A stretch of 64,000 nt of DNA, taken from positions 186,001 through 250,000 of the forward strand of contig NZ_OBDY01000006.1 of the NCBI RefSeq assembly GCF_900215205.1, in the 5' to 3' direction. Source of the stretch: Paractinoplanes atraurantiacus (GTDB lineage: Bacteria; Actinomycetota; Actinomycetes; Mycobacteriales; Micromonosporaceae). The notes under the pieces were generated by a model. That model made no database searches. It was not told where the DNA came from and saw nothing but the letters and a program-made list of their open reading frames with translations. The position numbers and the translations under genes are program-made. Of this stretch, positions 27,481 through 36,390 are shown in pieces (position 1 is the first letter of the stretch; each line of letters starts with the position of its first letter).

Positions 27481-30400
27481 GTGGCATCGACGAAGGCGTT
27501 CGTGAACCCGGACAGCGTCCTCGCGCGCACGGCCAAGGAAGTGGTGAAGGCCCACTCGGGCGACTCGGAGGCGATCGTGTGCCCGTCGTGCGGCGAGCGG
27601 TTGCCGTGCGCGGCGGCCCAGGCGGCGGCCGAGGTCCTGCAGGCGGCGGGCCTGGCCGAGGCGTCGGGTCTGGTGGCGGCGTCCCGGCAAGGGCTCGGGT
27701 CGTCGGCCTACTTCGGCTATTCGCCGCCCTACTACGCGGCTCACGCCTCGGCGAGGGATCAGACGCCGGCGCCGCCGAAGCCGCCTACGTACGACGCGCA
27801 GGTGCCGCAGACCTACGGCACGCCCTCGGACGTGGAGCGGCCCGCATTTGGTGCGCCTACCGATTTGGAGAGGCCCGCGTTCGGCTCGCCCATCAGTCTT
27901 TCGCCTGCCTTCGGGTCGCCTACGGACCTCGACTCGCCCGCCTTCGGCTCTTTCTCTGCGCCCGACGAAGGCGCCCATCGGCTGGCCTCTCCCGCCGCGC
28001 CCGGGCCCGCGGCGCTTGGCCCGGCCGTGTGGGAGCCTTCCGCGGTCTCCGAGGGGCGCCCGGCCACTGCCCGAAGCTGGTCCGCGGATCCGGCGGGCGA
28101 GCCGACGGCCGGATCCGGCTTCGCGAGCGGATCGCCGGCGAAGCCAGTGGACCTTTCCTTCGAAGCGCCGTCCCAAGGCAGCTCCGGCCTCACCGTGCCT
28201 GAGAGGACTGCGGACCCGTCGGATCTCAGCCGTCATGGGGAGAGCGCGTCCGGGCCCTCGCTGGGAACTTCGTGGGCCACCGAACCCGGAATCCACTTGG
28301 AGAACCCGTGGGCGGCCGGTGGCAGCGCCCCGACCGAACGCGAGGCGCCGGCGCAGGAGGAGCGCCCGGCCGGCAACGCTTGGCCCGCTGACCCGCAACC
28401 CGCCGCAGCCGCGGAATGGCCTCAAGGCGCTGAGGGCTCACGCGAGGATCCGCCGTTCCCGAACGGCCTCGCCTCCCCATCGGAGCTTCAGTCCCCATCA
28501 GAATTGTTGGGGACCTCGGGTTCAGCGGTATCTCTGGGTCCGGCGGGATCGCCGGTACAGCCGGGTGGGGTGGGGCCGTCGGGTCTGGAACACCGATCGG
28601 AGCCGTCGAATGAGGCTGGGCCCTCGGGCCTGGCGGGATCGTCGGCTTTGGCGGGGCCTTCGGGTCTGGCGGAATCCTCGGGAACGTCGGCTGTGGCCGG
28701 GCCATCGGGCCTCACGGGAATTTCGAGTTCCTCGGGGACGGCGGAGCGGTCAGGGCCGTCGGGGCAGGCCGGACTCGCGGAGCCATCCGGCCTGGCGGAT
28801 TCGTCGGGCGGTCTTACGGGCATTCCTTCAGGTGGAATGGAAAATTCTGTTCCGCAGGTGGGTGTGAGTCAGTCGCAAGGCGATCAAGCGGGGAGTTCGG
28901 TTCCGCTCGAAGCCGATGGCGAGGCCGGGCGGGGGTGGGGAGCGGCGGGTTCCGCTCGGCCCGTTGCCGAGCGGGCGGTGCCTGCGCCTCCGCTTCCGCC
29001 TGACTGGCGGCAGAACCGGCCGTTGGATGCTCCGCGCTTCACCCCTTCTGCGCGGCCGCGGCCGGCCGCGACCTACGGGCAGCCCGCGCCGGCCGGTGGC
29101 GGTGGCATGCCGGGGTCGCCTGCCGGGCGTCCGGTGCCGGAGCGGGCTCCGACCGCCGAGGACCGTCCGCCGCAGCCCCTGACGCCACCGCCGTTCGAAC
29201 CTCCGGTTGCCGCGCAGCGCTTCGATCCGCCCGCCGACACGGCCGCCTTCGATCCGTCCGCTGCTAATCCACCCGCTGCGCCGGCTGCCCTCGATCCGTC
29301 CGCGGCGCCGGCTGCTACTAAGCCACCGGCTGCATTCGACCCGGCCTCCGCGCCGGCTGCCCTCAACCCGGCCGCTGCGCCGGCTGCCTTCGGGCCGTCT
29401 GCTACACCTGCGTTCGGGCCGCCTGCTACACCCGCTCCCTTCGAATCCCCTGCCACACCGGCTGCCTTCGGGTCCTCTGCTGGCGCGGCTGCCCTCGGGC
29501 CGTCTGCCGCTGCCGCTCCTGCCGCCTTTGGGTCGCCGGCTGGGACGGGGCCGGGGCCGGTGGGTCGGTCTTTTGCCGCGCCGGAATCTCATGGCGGCTC
29601 TTCCCTTCCGTCGGGCAATGGACCTCAGGGGGCGGCCGATCGGCCGTACGGGCCGGGTGAGCTGAAGCCCACGACGCCGGGTGGCGCGGGGGAAGTGGGG
29701 CATGGGCAGCTGTCCCCGGTTGGGGGGCTGGGGGAGCAGCAACGTTCTCAGATCGGTGAGCTTGGGCAGCTGCACTCTTCTCAGGCTGGCGGGTTGGGGC
29801 AATCCTTGGGCGGGCCGCAGGCGTTGGAGCCGAGCGGGCTCGGGCGGCCGGAGTCGGCTCGACCTGGTGAGGTGGGGCGGACGGAGGCCGCGGGTGCGTT
29901 CGGGCCGGGGTCGGGGGAGGAGCCCAGCGGGCTGCCTCGTGCCGGGTCTTTCGGGGCGGGGGCCGGTCAAGGTGGGGTTCAGTCCGGTGGTGCCGGGGAC
30001 AACGCTCCGAGCGGGCTGGTCGGTTCGGGTGGTGAGGCGCCCAGCGGTCTTCCCGGGCGAGGCCCGGCGCCTGCTGGTCCGGCGGCCCGCGGCGCGGATG
30101 CCGGTGCAGCAAATGGTGGCGGCTTGAGCGGCGGTGGGACCTCGAGTGGCGGTGGCGTCGTGAGTGCCGGTGGGGCCTTGGGTGCCGGTGGGGCGTTGGG
30201 TGCCGGCGGTCCCGTTGGTGGTGGCGGTGCTGGCGGGGAAGGGCAGGGCGTGCGGTTCGGAGGCGGGTTCGATGACGGCCCCAGCGGGCTGGGTATGCGG
30301 GCGCCGGGGGCCAGCCCCAACCGGGCGCCGCTGGAAGGGGCCGGAACAGGGCCGGCCAATCGGGCGCCCGGGGACGGGGCGCTCAACCGGGCGCCGGTGG

Positions 30401-30561
30401 ACGGGGCCGGGTCGCTCAACGGGGCGCCCGCGGCCGCTCAGCCGCGGGCCAATCGGCCGCGGCTCGAAGCGCCCAACATGGGGCAGGTCAATCGGCCGCT
30501 CGGGGGTGGGGACGAGCGGCACGACGGGGACGGTGGCGACCGGCGGGGCGGGTCCGCCTGA
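27481..30561 (+). CDS. Long low-complexity Pro/Ala/Gly/Ser-rich protein, unknown function
   Basis: A 1026-residue protein starting at a GTG after a GGGGCGGAAG site. The N-terminal 90 residues look folded: LARTAKEVVKAHSGD is followed by a CPSCGERLPC metal-binding-like pair, then a Tyr-rich patch. The rest is disordered: repeats of the kind PAFGSPTDLD (residues about 115-165), SGLAGSS/GPSGL runs (about 375-440), Pro/Ala runs, and a Gly-rich end with NRAP repeats. No signal peptide or membrane helix was seen, so it is probably cytoplasmic. I recognise no family. It may be a scaffold or condensate-forming protein (speculation). It precedes the sigma factor gene by 173 bp. Confidence 0.65.
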   Translation: MASTKAFVNPDSVLARTAKEVVKAHSGDSEAIVCPSCGERLPCAAAQAAAEVLQAAGLAEASGLVAASRQGLGSSAYFGYSPPYYAAHASARDQTPAPPKPPTYDAQVPQTYGTPSDVERPAFGAPTDLERPAFGSPISLSPAFGSPTDLDSPAFGSFSAPDEGAHRLASPAAPGPAALGPAVWEPSAVSEGRPATARSWSADPAGEPTAGSGFASGSPAKPVDLSFEAPSQGSSGLTVPERTADPSDLSRHGESASGPSLGTSWATEPGIHLENPWAAGGSAPTEREAPAQEERPAGNAWPADPQPAAAAEWPQGAEGSREDPPFPNGLASPSELQSPSELLGTSGSAVSLGPAGSPVQPGGVGPSGLEHRSEPSNEAGPSGLAGSSALAGPSGLAESSGTSAVAGPSGLTGISSSSGTAERSGPSGQAGLAEPSGLADSSGGLTGIPSGGMENSVPQVGVSQSQGDQAGSSVPLEADGEAGRGWGAAGSARPVAERAVPAPPLPPDWRQNRPLDAPRFTPSARPRPAATYGQPAPAGGGGMPGSPAGRPVPERAPTAEDRPPQPLTPPPFEPPVAAQRFDPPADTAAFDPSAANPPAAPAALDPSAAPAATKPPAAFDPASAPAALNPAAAPAAFGPSATPAFGPPATPAPFESPATPAAFGSSAGAAALGPSAAAAPAAFGSPAGTGPGPVGRSFAAPESHGGSSLPSGNGPQGAADRPYGPGELKPTTPGGAGEVGHGQLSPVGGLGEQQRSQIGELGQLHSSQAGGLGQSLGGPQALEPSGLGRPESARPGEVGRTEAAGAFGPGSGEEPSGLPRAGSFGAGAGQGGVQSGGAGDNAPSGLVGSGGEAPSGLPGRGPAPAGPAARGADAGAANGGGLSGGGTSSGGGVVSAGGALGAGGALGAGGPVGGGGAGGEGQGVRFGGGFDDGPSGLGMRAPGASPNRAPLEGAGTGPANRAPGDGALNRAPVDGAGSLNGAPAAAQPRANRPRLEAPNMGQVNRPLGGGDERHDGDGGDRRGGSA

Positions 30562-30734
30562 CGGGGGAAAGTTGGTTGCTGTCCTTGAAGTGTTTGAGGA
30601 CTCGGGGCATCGGGCAGTAACGTCGCCGAGAGGGTGGCAGGGTCGGTGACCTTGGCTGCCCGACTGACGTGCGACCGGGGGGCCGCTGTCCGGCAGGGCC
30701 GGCAGGAGTGGTTCGGTCGTCGAGGGGAGAGCCG

Positions 30735-31889
30735 GTGTCGCGAGACGTGATCGGGGCTCGACAACAGGACTTACCGGGGCAGAAGACCAGCGACGGGCTC
30801 GACGACCTGGACGCGGCCGCGCTGGCGTATGCCGAAAGGGCGCAGGACGCGCCGGAGAGTGAGCGGGCCGCCCTGCGCGAGCAGCTCACCCGGCTCTGCC
30901 TGCCGTTCGCGGGGCGGCTGGCCCGGCGGTACCGGGGGCGCGGCGAGACCCTCGAGGACATCGAGCAGGTGGCCCGGCTCGGGCTGGTCAAAGCCGTCGA
31001 CCGCTATGACCCGGAGCGGGGCTCGTTCACCGCGTACGCGGTCATCACGATCTCGGGTGAGATCAAGCGGCACTTCCGGGACAAGACCTGGGGCGTGCAC
31101 GTTCCCCGCCGGCTTCAGGACCTGAGCCTCGAGGTCGGTCACGCCATGATGGTCATGACGAGCATGCTTTCCCGTACGCCCACGGCGGCCGAGATCGCCG
31201 AACGGCTGCACATCGAGGTCGGCTCCGTGCTCGAGGCGATGGAGTCGTCCGCCGGATACGCGCCGTCGTCGCTGAACGCGCCCATGGGTGGTGAGGGCGC
31301 GGCCGAGTTCGGTGATCTGATCGGTGACGTCGACAACGACTTGGAGCTGGTCGACGACAAGGTGACAGTGGCCGACCTGCTCATGCGGCTGCCCGCCCGG
31401 GAGCGGCGGATGCTGGCGCTGCGGTTCTACGGCAACCGCACCCAGGCCGAGATCGCGGCCGAGCTGGGCATCTCGCAGATGCACGTGTCGCGGCTGCTCA
31501 CCCGGGCGCTGACCTGGCTGCGCGAGGCGATGCTCAGTGACGTCCCGCCGCGCTGGGAGGGCGCCGAGTCGCGGCCCGAGCGCAGCCCCATGGAGGTCGT
31601 CACCACCCGCGAGGGCGGCGTCGTGCTGGCCCGGGTGCGGGGTGAGGTCGACCGGGACACCGCCGAGCGGCTGCGCCTCGGCTTGCGGCACGCGATCGGC
31701 ATGGCCGGTGACGAGACCGTGCTGATCGACCTGTCGGGGGTGCCGTTGCTCGACGCGGCCGGCATCGCCGTGCTGGTGGACGCCGCGTCGGCCGCGTCGG
31801 TGGCCGAGGTGAAGCTGCGGCTGAGCGGCGCGCAGCCGTACGTCTCGGGAATTCTGGCCGTGACCGGCCTGTCCAACTTGATGATCTAG
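30735..31889 (+). CDS. SigB/SigF-type sigma factor fused to a C-terminal STAS domain
   Basis: RNA polymerase sigma factor of the stress/sporulation group (SigB/F/G), 384 residues from GTG 30735 (GAGGGGAGA ribosome site). Region 2 is at about residues 55-130 (LEDIEQVARLGLVKAVDRYDPERG), region 3 follows, and region 4 has ERRMLALRFYGNRTQAEIAAELGISQMHV split near residues 220-250. After residue about 285 a STAS (anti-anti-sigma) domain follows: VLIDLSGVPLLDAAG. The Ser normally phosphorylated in D-S-[SA]-G is Ala here, so the domain should not be switched by phosphorylation. The gene converges on an STAS-HATPase gene and the stop codons overlap (CTAG). Confidence 0.88.
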   Translation: MSRDVIGARQQDLPGQKTSDGLDDLDAAALAYAERAQDAPESERAALREQLTRLCLPFAGRLARRYRGRGETLEDIEQVARLGLVKAVDRYDPERGSFTAYAVITISGEIKRHFRDKTWGVHVPRRLQDLSLEVGHAMMVMTSMLSRTPTAAEIAERLHIEVGSVLEAMESSAGYAPSSLNAPMGGEGAAEFGDLIGDVDNDLELVDDKVTVADLLMRLPARERRMLALRFYGNRTQAEIAAELGISQMHVSRLLTRALTWLREAMLSDVPPRWEGAESRPERSPMEVVTTREGGVVLARVRGEVDRDTAERLRLGLRHAIGMAGDETVLIDLSGVPLLDAAGIAVLVDAASAASVAEVKLRLSGAQPYVSGILAVTGLSNLMI

Positions 31890-32611
31890 TCGCGCGGGCG
31901 GGCCAGGGAGGCCCAGACCACCTTGCCGTCGGCCGACGGCATCCAGCCCCACGCGTGTGCCGACGCGTCGACCAGCAGCAGACCGCGGCCGCGTTTCAGG
32001 TCGGCGCCGGCCGGGCCGGGCCTGATCGGCTCGGCCGGCGAACCGTCCCGGACGGCGATGTTGAGGTAGCGCGGCCGCAGCGACAGGCGCAGCGTCATCA
32101 TCGTGTGCGCGTGGTCGACCACGTTGCTGACCAGCTCGTTCGCGATCAGGCTGGCCGGCGCGATCAGGCCGGGCAGGTCCCAGCGCAGGCAGGCGTCGGT
32201 GGCGACGTCGCGGGCGTGGCGGGGCGCGCCGGTCACCGGCAACAGCTCCTCGGCGAGTGCGGGCACCGACCCTCCGATCTGCCGGCGAGCGGCGTCGAGG
32301 TCGGCGAACAGAGGCAGCCGGTGGTAGGCCGGCCCGGTCAGCAGGTCGTGCACCGGCGGTTGAGCGCCGTAGATCAGAACGGGAATGCCGGGCCAGCGGG
32401 CGGCCTGGCGGTTGGCCGCCGTGAAGACGGCCAGCGCCAACGGCTGGTCGACGGCCATCGCGGAGACGTCGATCAGCAGCGCCTCCGGTTGCTCGGCGAG
32501 CGCTTTGAGCAGGCGGGTGTGCACGTCGGAGACGTCGGTCAGGCCGAGCGTGCCGCTCAGCCGGACGGTCATCTCGGAGCTGGCGCCCGTGACCTCGTAT
32601 CCGATGGCCAT
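31886..32611 (-). CDS. STAS-HATPase fusion, anti-sigma-factor-like kinase
   Basis: A 241-residue protein from ATG 32611 (GGGAGGTGGGG ribosome site). Residues 1-110 form a STAS-like domain (LLIDVSAMAVDQPLALAVF, without the phospho-Ser). Residues about 120-240 form an RsbW/HATPase_c_2 ATP-binding domain: N box IANELVSNVVDHA, VRDGSP, and GRGLLLVDASAHAWGW. Such kinases bind and block SigB/SigF-type factors. It is the last gene of a four-gene minus-strand unit (59 nt after CheR-PAS) and faces the sigma-STAS gene, an obvious candidate partner (inference). Confidence 0.85.
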   Translation of the reverse strand: MAIGYEVTGASSEMTVRLSGTLGLTDVSDVHTRLLKALAEQPEALLIDVSAMAVDQPLALAVFTAANRQAARWPGIPVLIYGAQPPVHDLLTGPAYHRLPLFADLDAARRQIGGSVPALAEELLPVTGAPRHARDVATDACLRWDLPGLIAPASLIANELVSNVVDHAHTMMTLRLSLRPRYLNIAVRDGSPAEPIRPGPAGADLKRGRGLLLVDASAHAWGWMPSADGKVVWASLARPRD

Positions 32612-32670
32612 GTCCCCACCTCCCGGCCGATCCGCCAGCGGGATACCCCGGCCGGCCAGGGCCAAACTGT

Positions 32671-34548
32671 TCACGAAGACTCGGTGGCCGCGGTCTCCAT
32701 GACAATGATCGCACCCTCGGGGCGCGCGCCGCCTTCCCGGCGGCGCAGGGGCGTGCAGGCGACCCGTACGGAAATCGCCTTGCCTCTCCGGTTGACCGCG
32801 TCGACCTGCATCTCCGCGTTCTCGCCGTCGGGGCCGAGGGCCCCGCGCAGCAGCGGGCGCAGATGGTCGATGGGAAGGCCGATGTCGAGGTTGAGGAAGT
32901 GCTGGCCGATCACCTCACTCGAGCGCAGGCCCCAGAGGTCCTCGGCGCGGCTGTTCCACATGCGGATCCGCAGGTCGGGGTCGACCACCGCGACGCCCGC
33001 CTGCATGCTGGTCAGCACGGTCTCGAGGAACTCGTTGGCCTCGTCGAGCTGGGTGCTGCTGATCCGCAGCTGGTCGTTGATGCTCTGGAGCTCGTCGTTG
33101 GTGGACTGCAGCTCCTCGTTCATCGTCTCCAGCTCCTCGTTGGTGGACTGGAGCTCCTCGTTGGTGGTCTCCAGCTCCTCGACCGTGGACTGGAGCTCCT
33201 CGTTGGTGGTCTCCAGCTCCTCATTGGTCGACTGGAGCTCCTCGTACGCCGCCTCGAGCTGCTGGTTGGCGTGCTCCAGCTCGTCCTTGAGACGCCGGGA
33301 GGCGGTCACGTCGTGGAAGATGATGTTGACGCCGAGGAGGCTGCCGTCGGCACCGGCGAGCGGGCTGATCTGCACCTCGAGGTTGAGCTGCTCGGCCCCG
33401 CGCTGGAACTCGACGTCGGGGATGCGCAGCGTGCGGCGCTCGAGCTGGGCCTGCTCGATGAAGCGGCGCAGCTCGACCGGCCGGTAGGAGAGCTCGAGGT
33501 CGCGGAACGGGCGGCCGATGTCGCGCGAGGAGACCCCGAAGATCGTCTCGAGCTGGCGGTTGGAGAGCGCGACCATGCCGTCGGAGGTGAGCGAGAGCTG
33601 GGCCAGCGGGCTGGCCGCGAACGCCTCGTTGCGCAGCTCGTCGAGGCTGGTCACGGGCAGGCTGGTGATCGGCGTGGGCTCGGCGAAGGCCACGCCGGGC
33701 GTCGCGTAGAGCCGGGGGACGCGGCGGAAGACGCGGCGCTTGAGGTCGATCGGCGAGAACAGGCTGGCGTGGCTGAGCAGCATCTCGGCCTTGCCGAGGA
33801 AGAGCACGCCGGCGTCGCGCAGCGCGAAGTGGAACCGGCCGAGGATCTTGGCCTGGGTCTCGGCGTTGAAGTACATCAGCGTGTTGCGGCAGGTGAGCAG
33901 GTCGATCCGGGAGATCGGGGCGTCCTGCACCAGGTCGTTGCGGCCGAAGATGACCGAGCGCCGCAGGTCTTTGCGGAAGGCGAAGCGGCCGCCGTTGACC
34001 GGCTCGAAGTAGCGCTCGACCAGCTCCTGCGGCACGCCCTGCATCTGGCGTTCGCCGTACGTGGCCTGGCGGGCCTCGTTGAGCTGCTCCTCGTCGACGT
34101 CGGTGGCGTAGATCTTGACCCGGTCCTTGAAGCCGTCGATGCCGAGCACCTCGGCCAGCGCGATCGCCAGCGTGTACGCCTCCTCGCCGGAGGCGCAGCC
34201 GGCGCACCAGACCCGGATCGGGGCGTTGCCGGCCTTGGCCTCGACGATCGGGCCGAGCACCTCTTTGCTCAAGTAGTCCCAGGCGTCGCCGTCACGGAAG
34301 AAGGCCGTGACGTTGATCAGGATCGTGTTGAAGAGTGAGGTGAACTCGTCCGGGTGCACCTGGAGGAAGTCGAGGTATTCCAGATAGCCGACGACGTTGA
34401 CCTGGCTCATTCGGCGGTTGACCCGGCGCATCAAGCTCGAACGCTTGTAGCCGGTGAAGTCGAAGCCGCGAGACTCTTTCAGGTATACCAGGAGTGCCTC
34501 GAAGTGGGGGTCGGTCGGCTGCACGGCAGAGACGCTACCGTACGTCAC
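32671..34548 (-). CDS. CheR-type methyltransferase with coiled coil and PAS domains
   Basis: A 625-residue fusion. The first 260 or so residues are CheR: an N-terminal helical part (ESRGFDFTGYKRSSLMRRVNRRM), the SAM motif VWCAGCASGEEAYTLA and LLTCRNTLMYF. A PAS region (about 320-420) follows. Then comes a long regular coiled coil built of EELQSTNEELETTN repeats, and a second PAS domain (MQAGVAVVDPDLRIRMWN) at the end. No histidine kinase domain follows, so output may be by methylation or protein contact. The start is a GTG whose last bases overlap the cheB stop (GTGA, 34545-34548), a classic coupling. No chemoreceptor gene is in the window, so this is likely a non-chemotaxis sensor. Confidence 0.88.
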   Translation of the reverse strand: MTYGSVSAVQPTDPHFEALLVYLKESRGFDFTGYKRSSLMRRVNRRMSQVNVVGYLEYLDFLQVHPDEFTSLFNTILINVTAFFRDGDAWDYLSKEVLGPIVEAKAGNAPIRVWCAGCASGEEAYTLAIALAEVLGIDGFKDRVKIYATDVDEEQLNEARQATYGERQMQGVPQELVERYFEPVNGGRFAFRKDLRRSVIFGRNDLVQDAPISRIDLLTCRNTLMYFNAETQAKILGRFHFALRDAGVLFLGKAEMLLSHASLFSPIDLKRRVFRRVPRLYATPGVAFAEPTPITSLPVTSLDELRNEAFAASPLAQLSLTSDGMVALSNRQLETIFGVSSRDIGRPFRDLELSYRPVELRRFIEQAQLERRTLRIPDVEFQRGAEQLNLEVQISPLAGADGSLLGVNIIFHDVTASRRLKDELEHANQQLEAAYEELQSTNEELETTNEELQSTVEELETTNEELQSTNEELETMNEELQSTNDELQSINDQLRISSTQLDEANEFLETVLTSMQAGVAVVDPDLRIRMWNSRAEDLWGLRSSEVIGQHFLNLDIGLPIDHLRPLLRGALGPDGENAEMQVDAVNRRGKAISVRVACTPLRRREGGARPEGAIIVMETAATESS

Positions 34549-35531
34549 GCCGGAGTCCCCGGTTCGCCGAGCCGCTCGATCAGCTTGCGAATGGTCGCGG
34601 CGGCCGTTTCGGTGTCCTCGGCCACGGTCTCCAGCCGCTTGCCCGTGCCCGAATGCCACGATCCGGCCATCCGGCGGCTCAGGGCTGACTTCTCCTCGAG
34701 CGCCCGCAGCGCGACCCACAACGCGCCCTCGAGCGCGATGGTCTGCTCGTCGAGCAGGCTCTCCGGTGACCACGCGTGCCCGACCCGGCACCGGAAGCGG
34801 GGCACCGGATCCGACTCGATCTGGAAGAGGCTGCCGCCGCAGGACGGGCATCCGTACCCGGCCGGCTCGGCGACCTGGTCGGTGGTGACCGTGCTCTCGG
34901 GGTCGGCGATGGCGACCTCGAAATCGAGCATGCGATCCCGGTGCGGGTGTGATTGCGGAAGGTCCATGTCGGCCATCCCGGAGAGCAGTGCCCCGATCTT
35001 GGCGACGGGGAGGACGTGGTCGGGCGTCATCCGCGCGATCGCGGCGCGCGGCATCCACGGGCACAGGGCGTCGTCCGGGTCCTGGACGATCGTGGAGCCG
35101 CCCTGGGCCGCGATCGCCGCCAGCCCGGAGGCGCCGTCGTCGCGCGACCCGGAGAGCACCACGCCGGCCGCGCGCGGCCCGGCCGCCCGGGCCACTGAGC
35201 GGAACAGCGGGTCGATGGCCGGTCGGTGACCGTTCTCGGCCGGCCCGCGGGTGAGCCGCAGGTGGCCGTCGAGCAGCAGCAGATGGTGGTCGCTGGGCGC
35301 GACGTAGACGTGGCCGGGGCGCAAGGGCTCGCCGTCGGCGGCCGCGCTCGCCGGCAGCGGCCCGCTGCGGTCGAGGATGGCCGGCAGGGCGCTCGGCGCG
35401 GACCGGGCGATGTGCAGGACGACGAGCAGGGCGCCCGGGTAGTCGGGCGACAGTCCACCGACCACAGAGCGCAGAGCCTCCACGCCTCCGGCGGAGGCGC
35501 CGACGGCCACCACATCACGATGCTGGGTCAT
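34545..35531 (-). CDS. CheB-type protein-glutamate methylesterase
   Basis: A 328-residue protein with a CheB methylesterase domain: catalytic Ser in VGASAGGVEAL, His in VVLHI, Asp in LSGSRDDGASG. There is no N-terminal receiver domain. After residue about 215 a Zn-ribbon-like segment (CPSCGG and FRCRVGHAW) leads into a C-terminal helical tail. It overlaps its upstream neighbour by ATGA (35528-35531) and the downstream CheR by GTGA. Pairing with CheR-PAS suggests a reversible methylation switch outside classical chemotaxis. Confidence 0.88.
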   Translation of the reverse strand: MTQHRDVVAVGASAGGVEALRSVVGGLSPDYPGALLVVLHIARSAPSALPAILDRSGPLPASAAADGEPLRPGHVYVAPSDHHLLLLDGHLRLTRGPAENGHRPAIDPLFRSVARAAGPRAAGVVLSGSRDDGASGLAAIAAQGGSTIVQDPDDALCPWMPRAAIARMTPDHVLPVAKIGALLSGMADMDLPQSHPHRDRMLDFEVAIADPESTVTTDQVAEPAGYGCPSCGGSLFQIESDPVPRFRCRVGHAWSPESLLDEQTIALEGALWVALRALEEKSALSRRMAGSWHSGTGKRLETVAEDTETAAATIRKLIERLGEPGTPA

Positions 35532-36271
35532 AAGGGTCCGGCGTTGAGCTGCGTCCAGACCACCTTACCGTCGTTGACCGGCAGCACACCCCACGCGTCG
35601 GTCAGATCTCGGACGAGGCGCAGCCCTCGGCCGCCGGCGTCGGTCACCGCCGCCTCGGTCGGCTTCGGCATGCGGCGGCTGTGGTCGCGCACGCTCATGC
35701 ACAGCCGCCCGTCGCGCAGCGCGGTCACCGTGAACTCCATCGTGGTGTGCGCGTGGCGCACGACGTTGGCCACCAGCTCGGTGGCGATCAGCGCGGCGAT
35801 CGCGGCCAGCTCGCCGCGCTGCCACGCCGTGCAGGACTGCGTGACCAGGGTGCGCACCTGGCGGCAGGCGTCCGGCACGGGCCGGAGCCGGACGTGGACG
35901 CGCGGCGGCTCGGGCTCGGCCGCGCCCTCGGCGATGGCCTCGTCGCAGTCGTCGGAGAATTCCAGGCCTTCGCAGTCGGGCGCCTCGACGACGGTCTCCC
36001 GGGTGTGCTCGTCGGCGCCGCACACCACGATGGGCACGTTCGGCCATTCCGCCGTCTCGCAGACCGCGGCGCTGAGGGCGGCCAGCCCGAGTGGGTCGCC
36101 CACACGCATCTCGGTCACGTCGAGCAGCAGCCGGCTCGGCCCGGTGGCCAGGCGCAGGCGTATCGCCTGCTGCAGGGCGTCGCCGGTGAGCTGGTCGAGC
36201 GTCCCGTTGATCCGCAGCACGGCGACCGCGCCCGCCTGTTCGGGCCGGCACACCAGCTGATTCGGCAACAT
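35528..36271 (-). CDS. STAS-HATPase fusion, anti-sigma-factor-like kinase
   Basis: First gene of the operon, 247 residues from ATG 36271 (GGGAG just before it). An N-terminal STAS-like domain (VLRINGTLDQLTGDAL, LLLDVTEMRVGDPLGL) again lacks the phospho-Ser. A short linker is followed by an HATPase domain: IATELVANVVRHA, VRDHSRR and GRGLRLVRDLTDAWGV. It has the same layout as the protein at 31886 and is probably a paralogue. Overlap with cheB ensures coupled synthesis. It is divergent from secA2 (119 bp between starts). Confidence 0.85.
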   Translation of the reverse strand: MLPNQLVCRPEQAGAVAVLRINGTLDQLTGDALQQAIRLRLATGPSRLLLDVTEMRVGDPLGLAALSAAVCETAEWPNVPIVVCGADEHTRETVVEAPDCEGLEFSDDCDEAIAEGAAEPEPPRVHVRLRPVPDACRQVRTLVTQSCTAWQRGELAAIAALIATELVANVVRHAHTTMEFTVTALRDGRLCMSVRDHSRRMPKPTEAAVTDAGGRGLRLVRDLTDAWGVLPVNDGKVVWTQLNAGPL

Positions 36272-36390
36272 GTCTCCCGGTGAAGTGTGGTCCGTCGGAC
36301 GATGGTGCCCGGCCGGGGGCGGCCACAAACCCTCGTGCGGCGGCAGTGTCGTGACCTAGCGCTCAGGTAAATCGAGTACCGTTGCGCGCC

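Noticed and set aside
28828..30522. A 564-codon minus-strand frame rich in Arg and Pro
   Set aside because: Antisense to the low-complexity protein at 27481. It has no ribosome site and no family resemblance. This judgement is less certain than others because the sense protein is also low complexity.
30580..30620. A SigB/SigF-type promoter (GTTT...GGGCAG) before the sigma-STAS gene
   Set aside because: GTTT at 30592 and GGGCAG at 30612 have a tolerable spacing, but the -10-like box is a poor match and such short words occur by chance in this DNA.
32671..34548. CheR/CheB as part of a chemotaxis cluster
   Set aside because: No CheA, CheW, CheY-CheZ, receptor or flagellar genes are present; the neighbours are STAS-HATPase proteins and a sigma factor.
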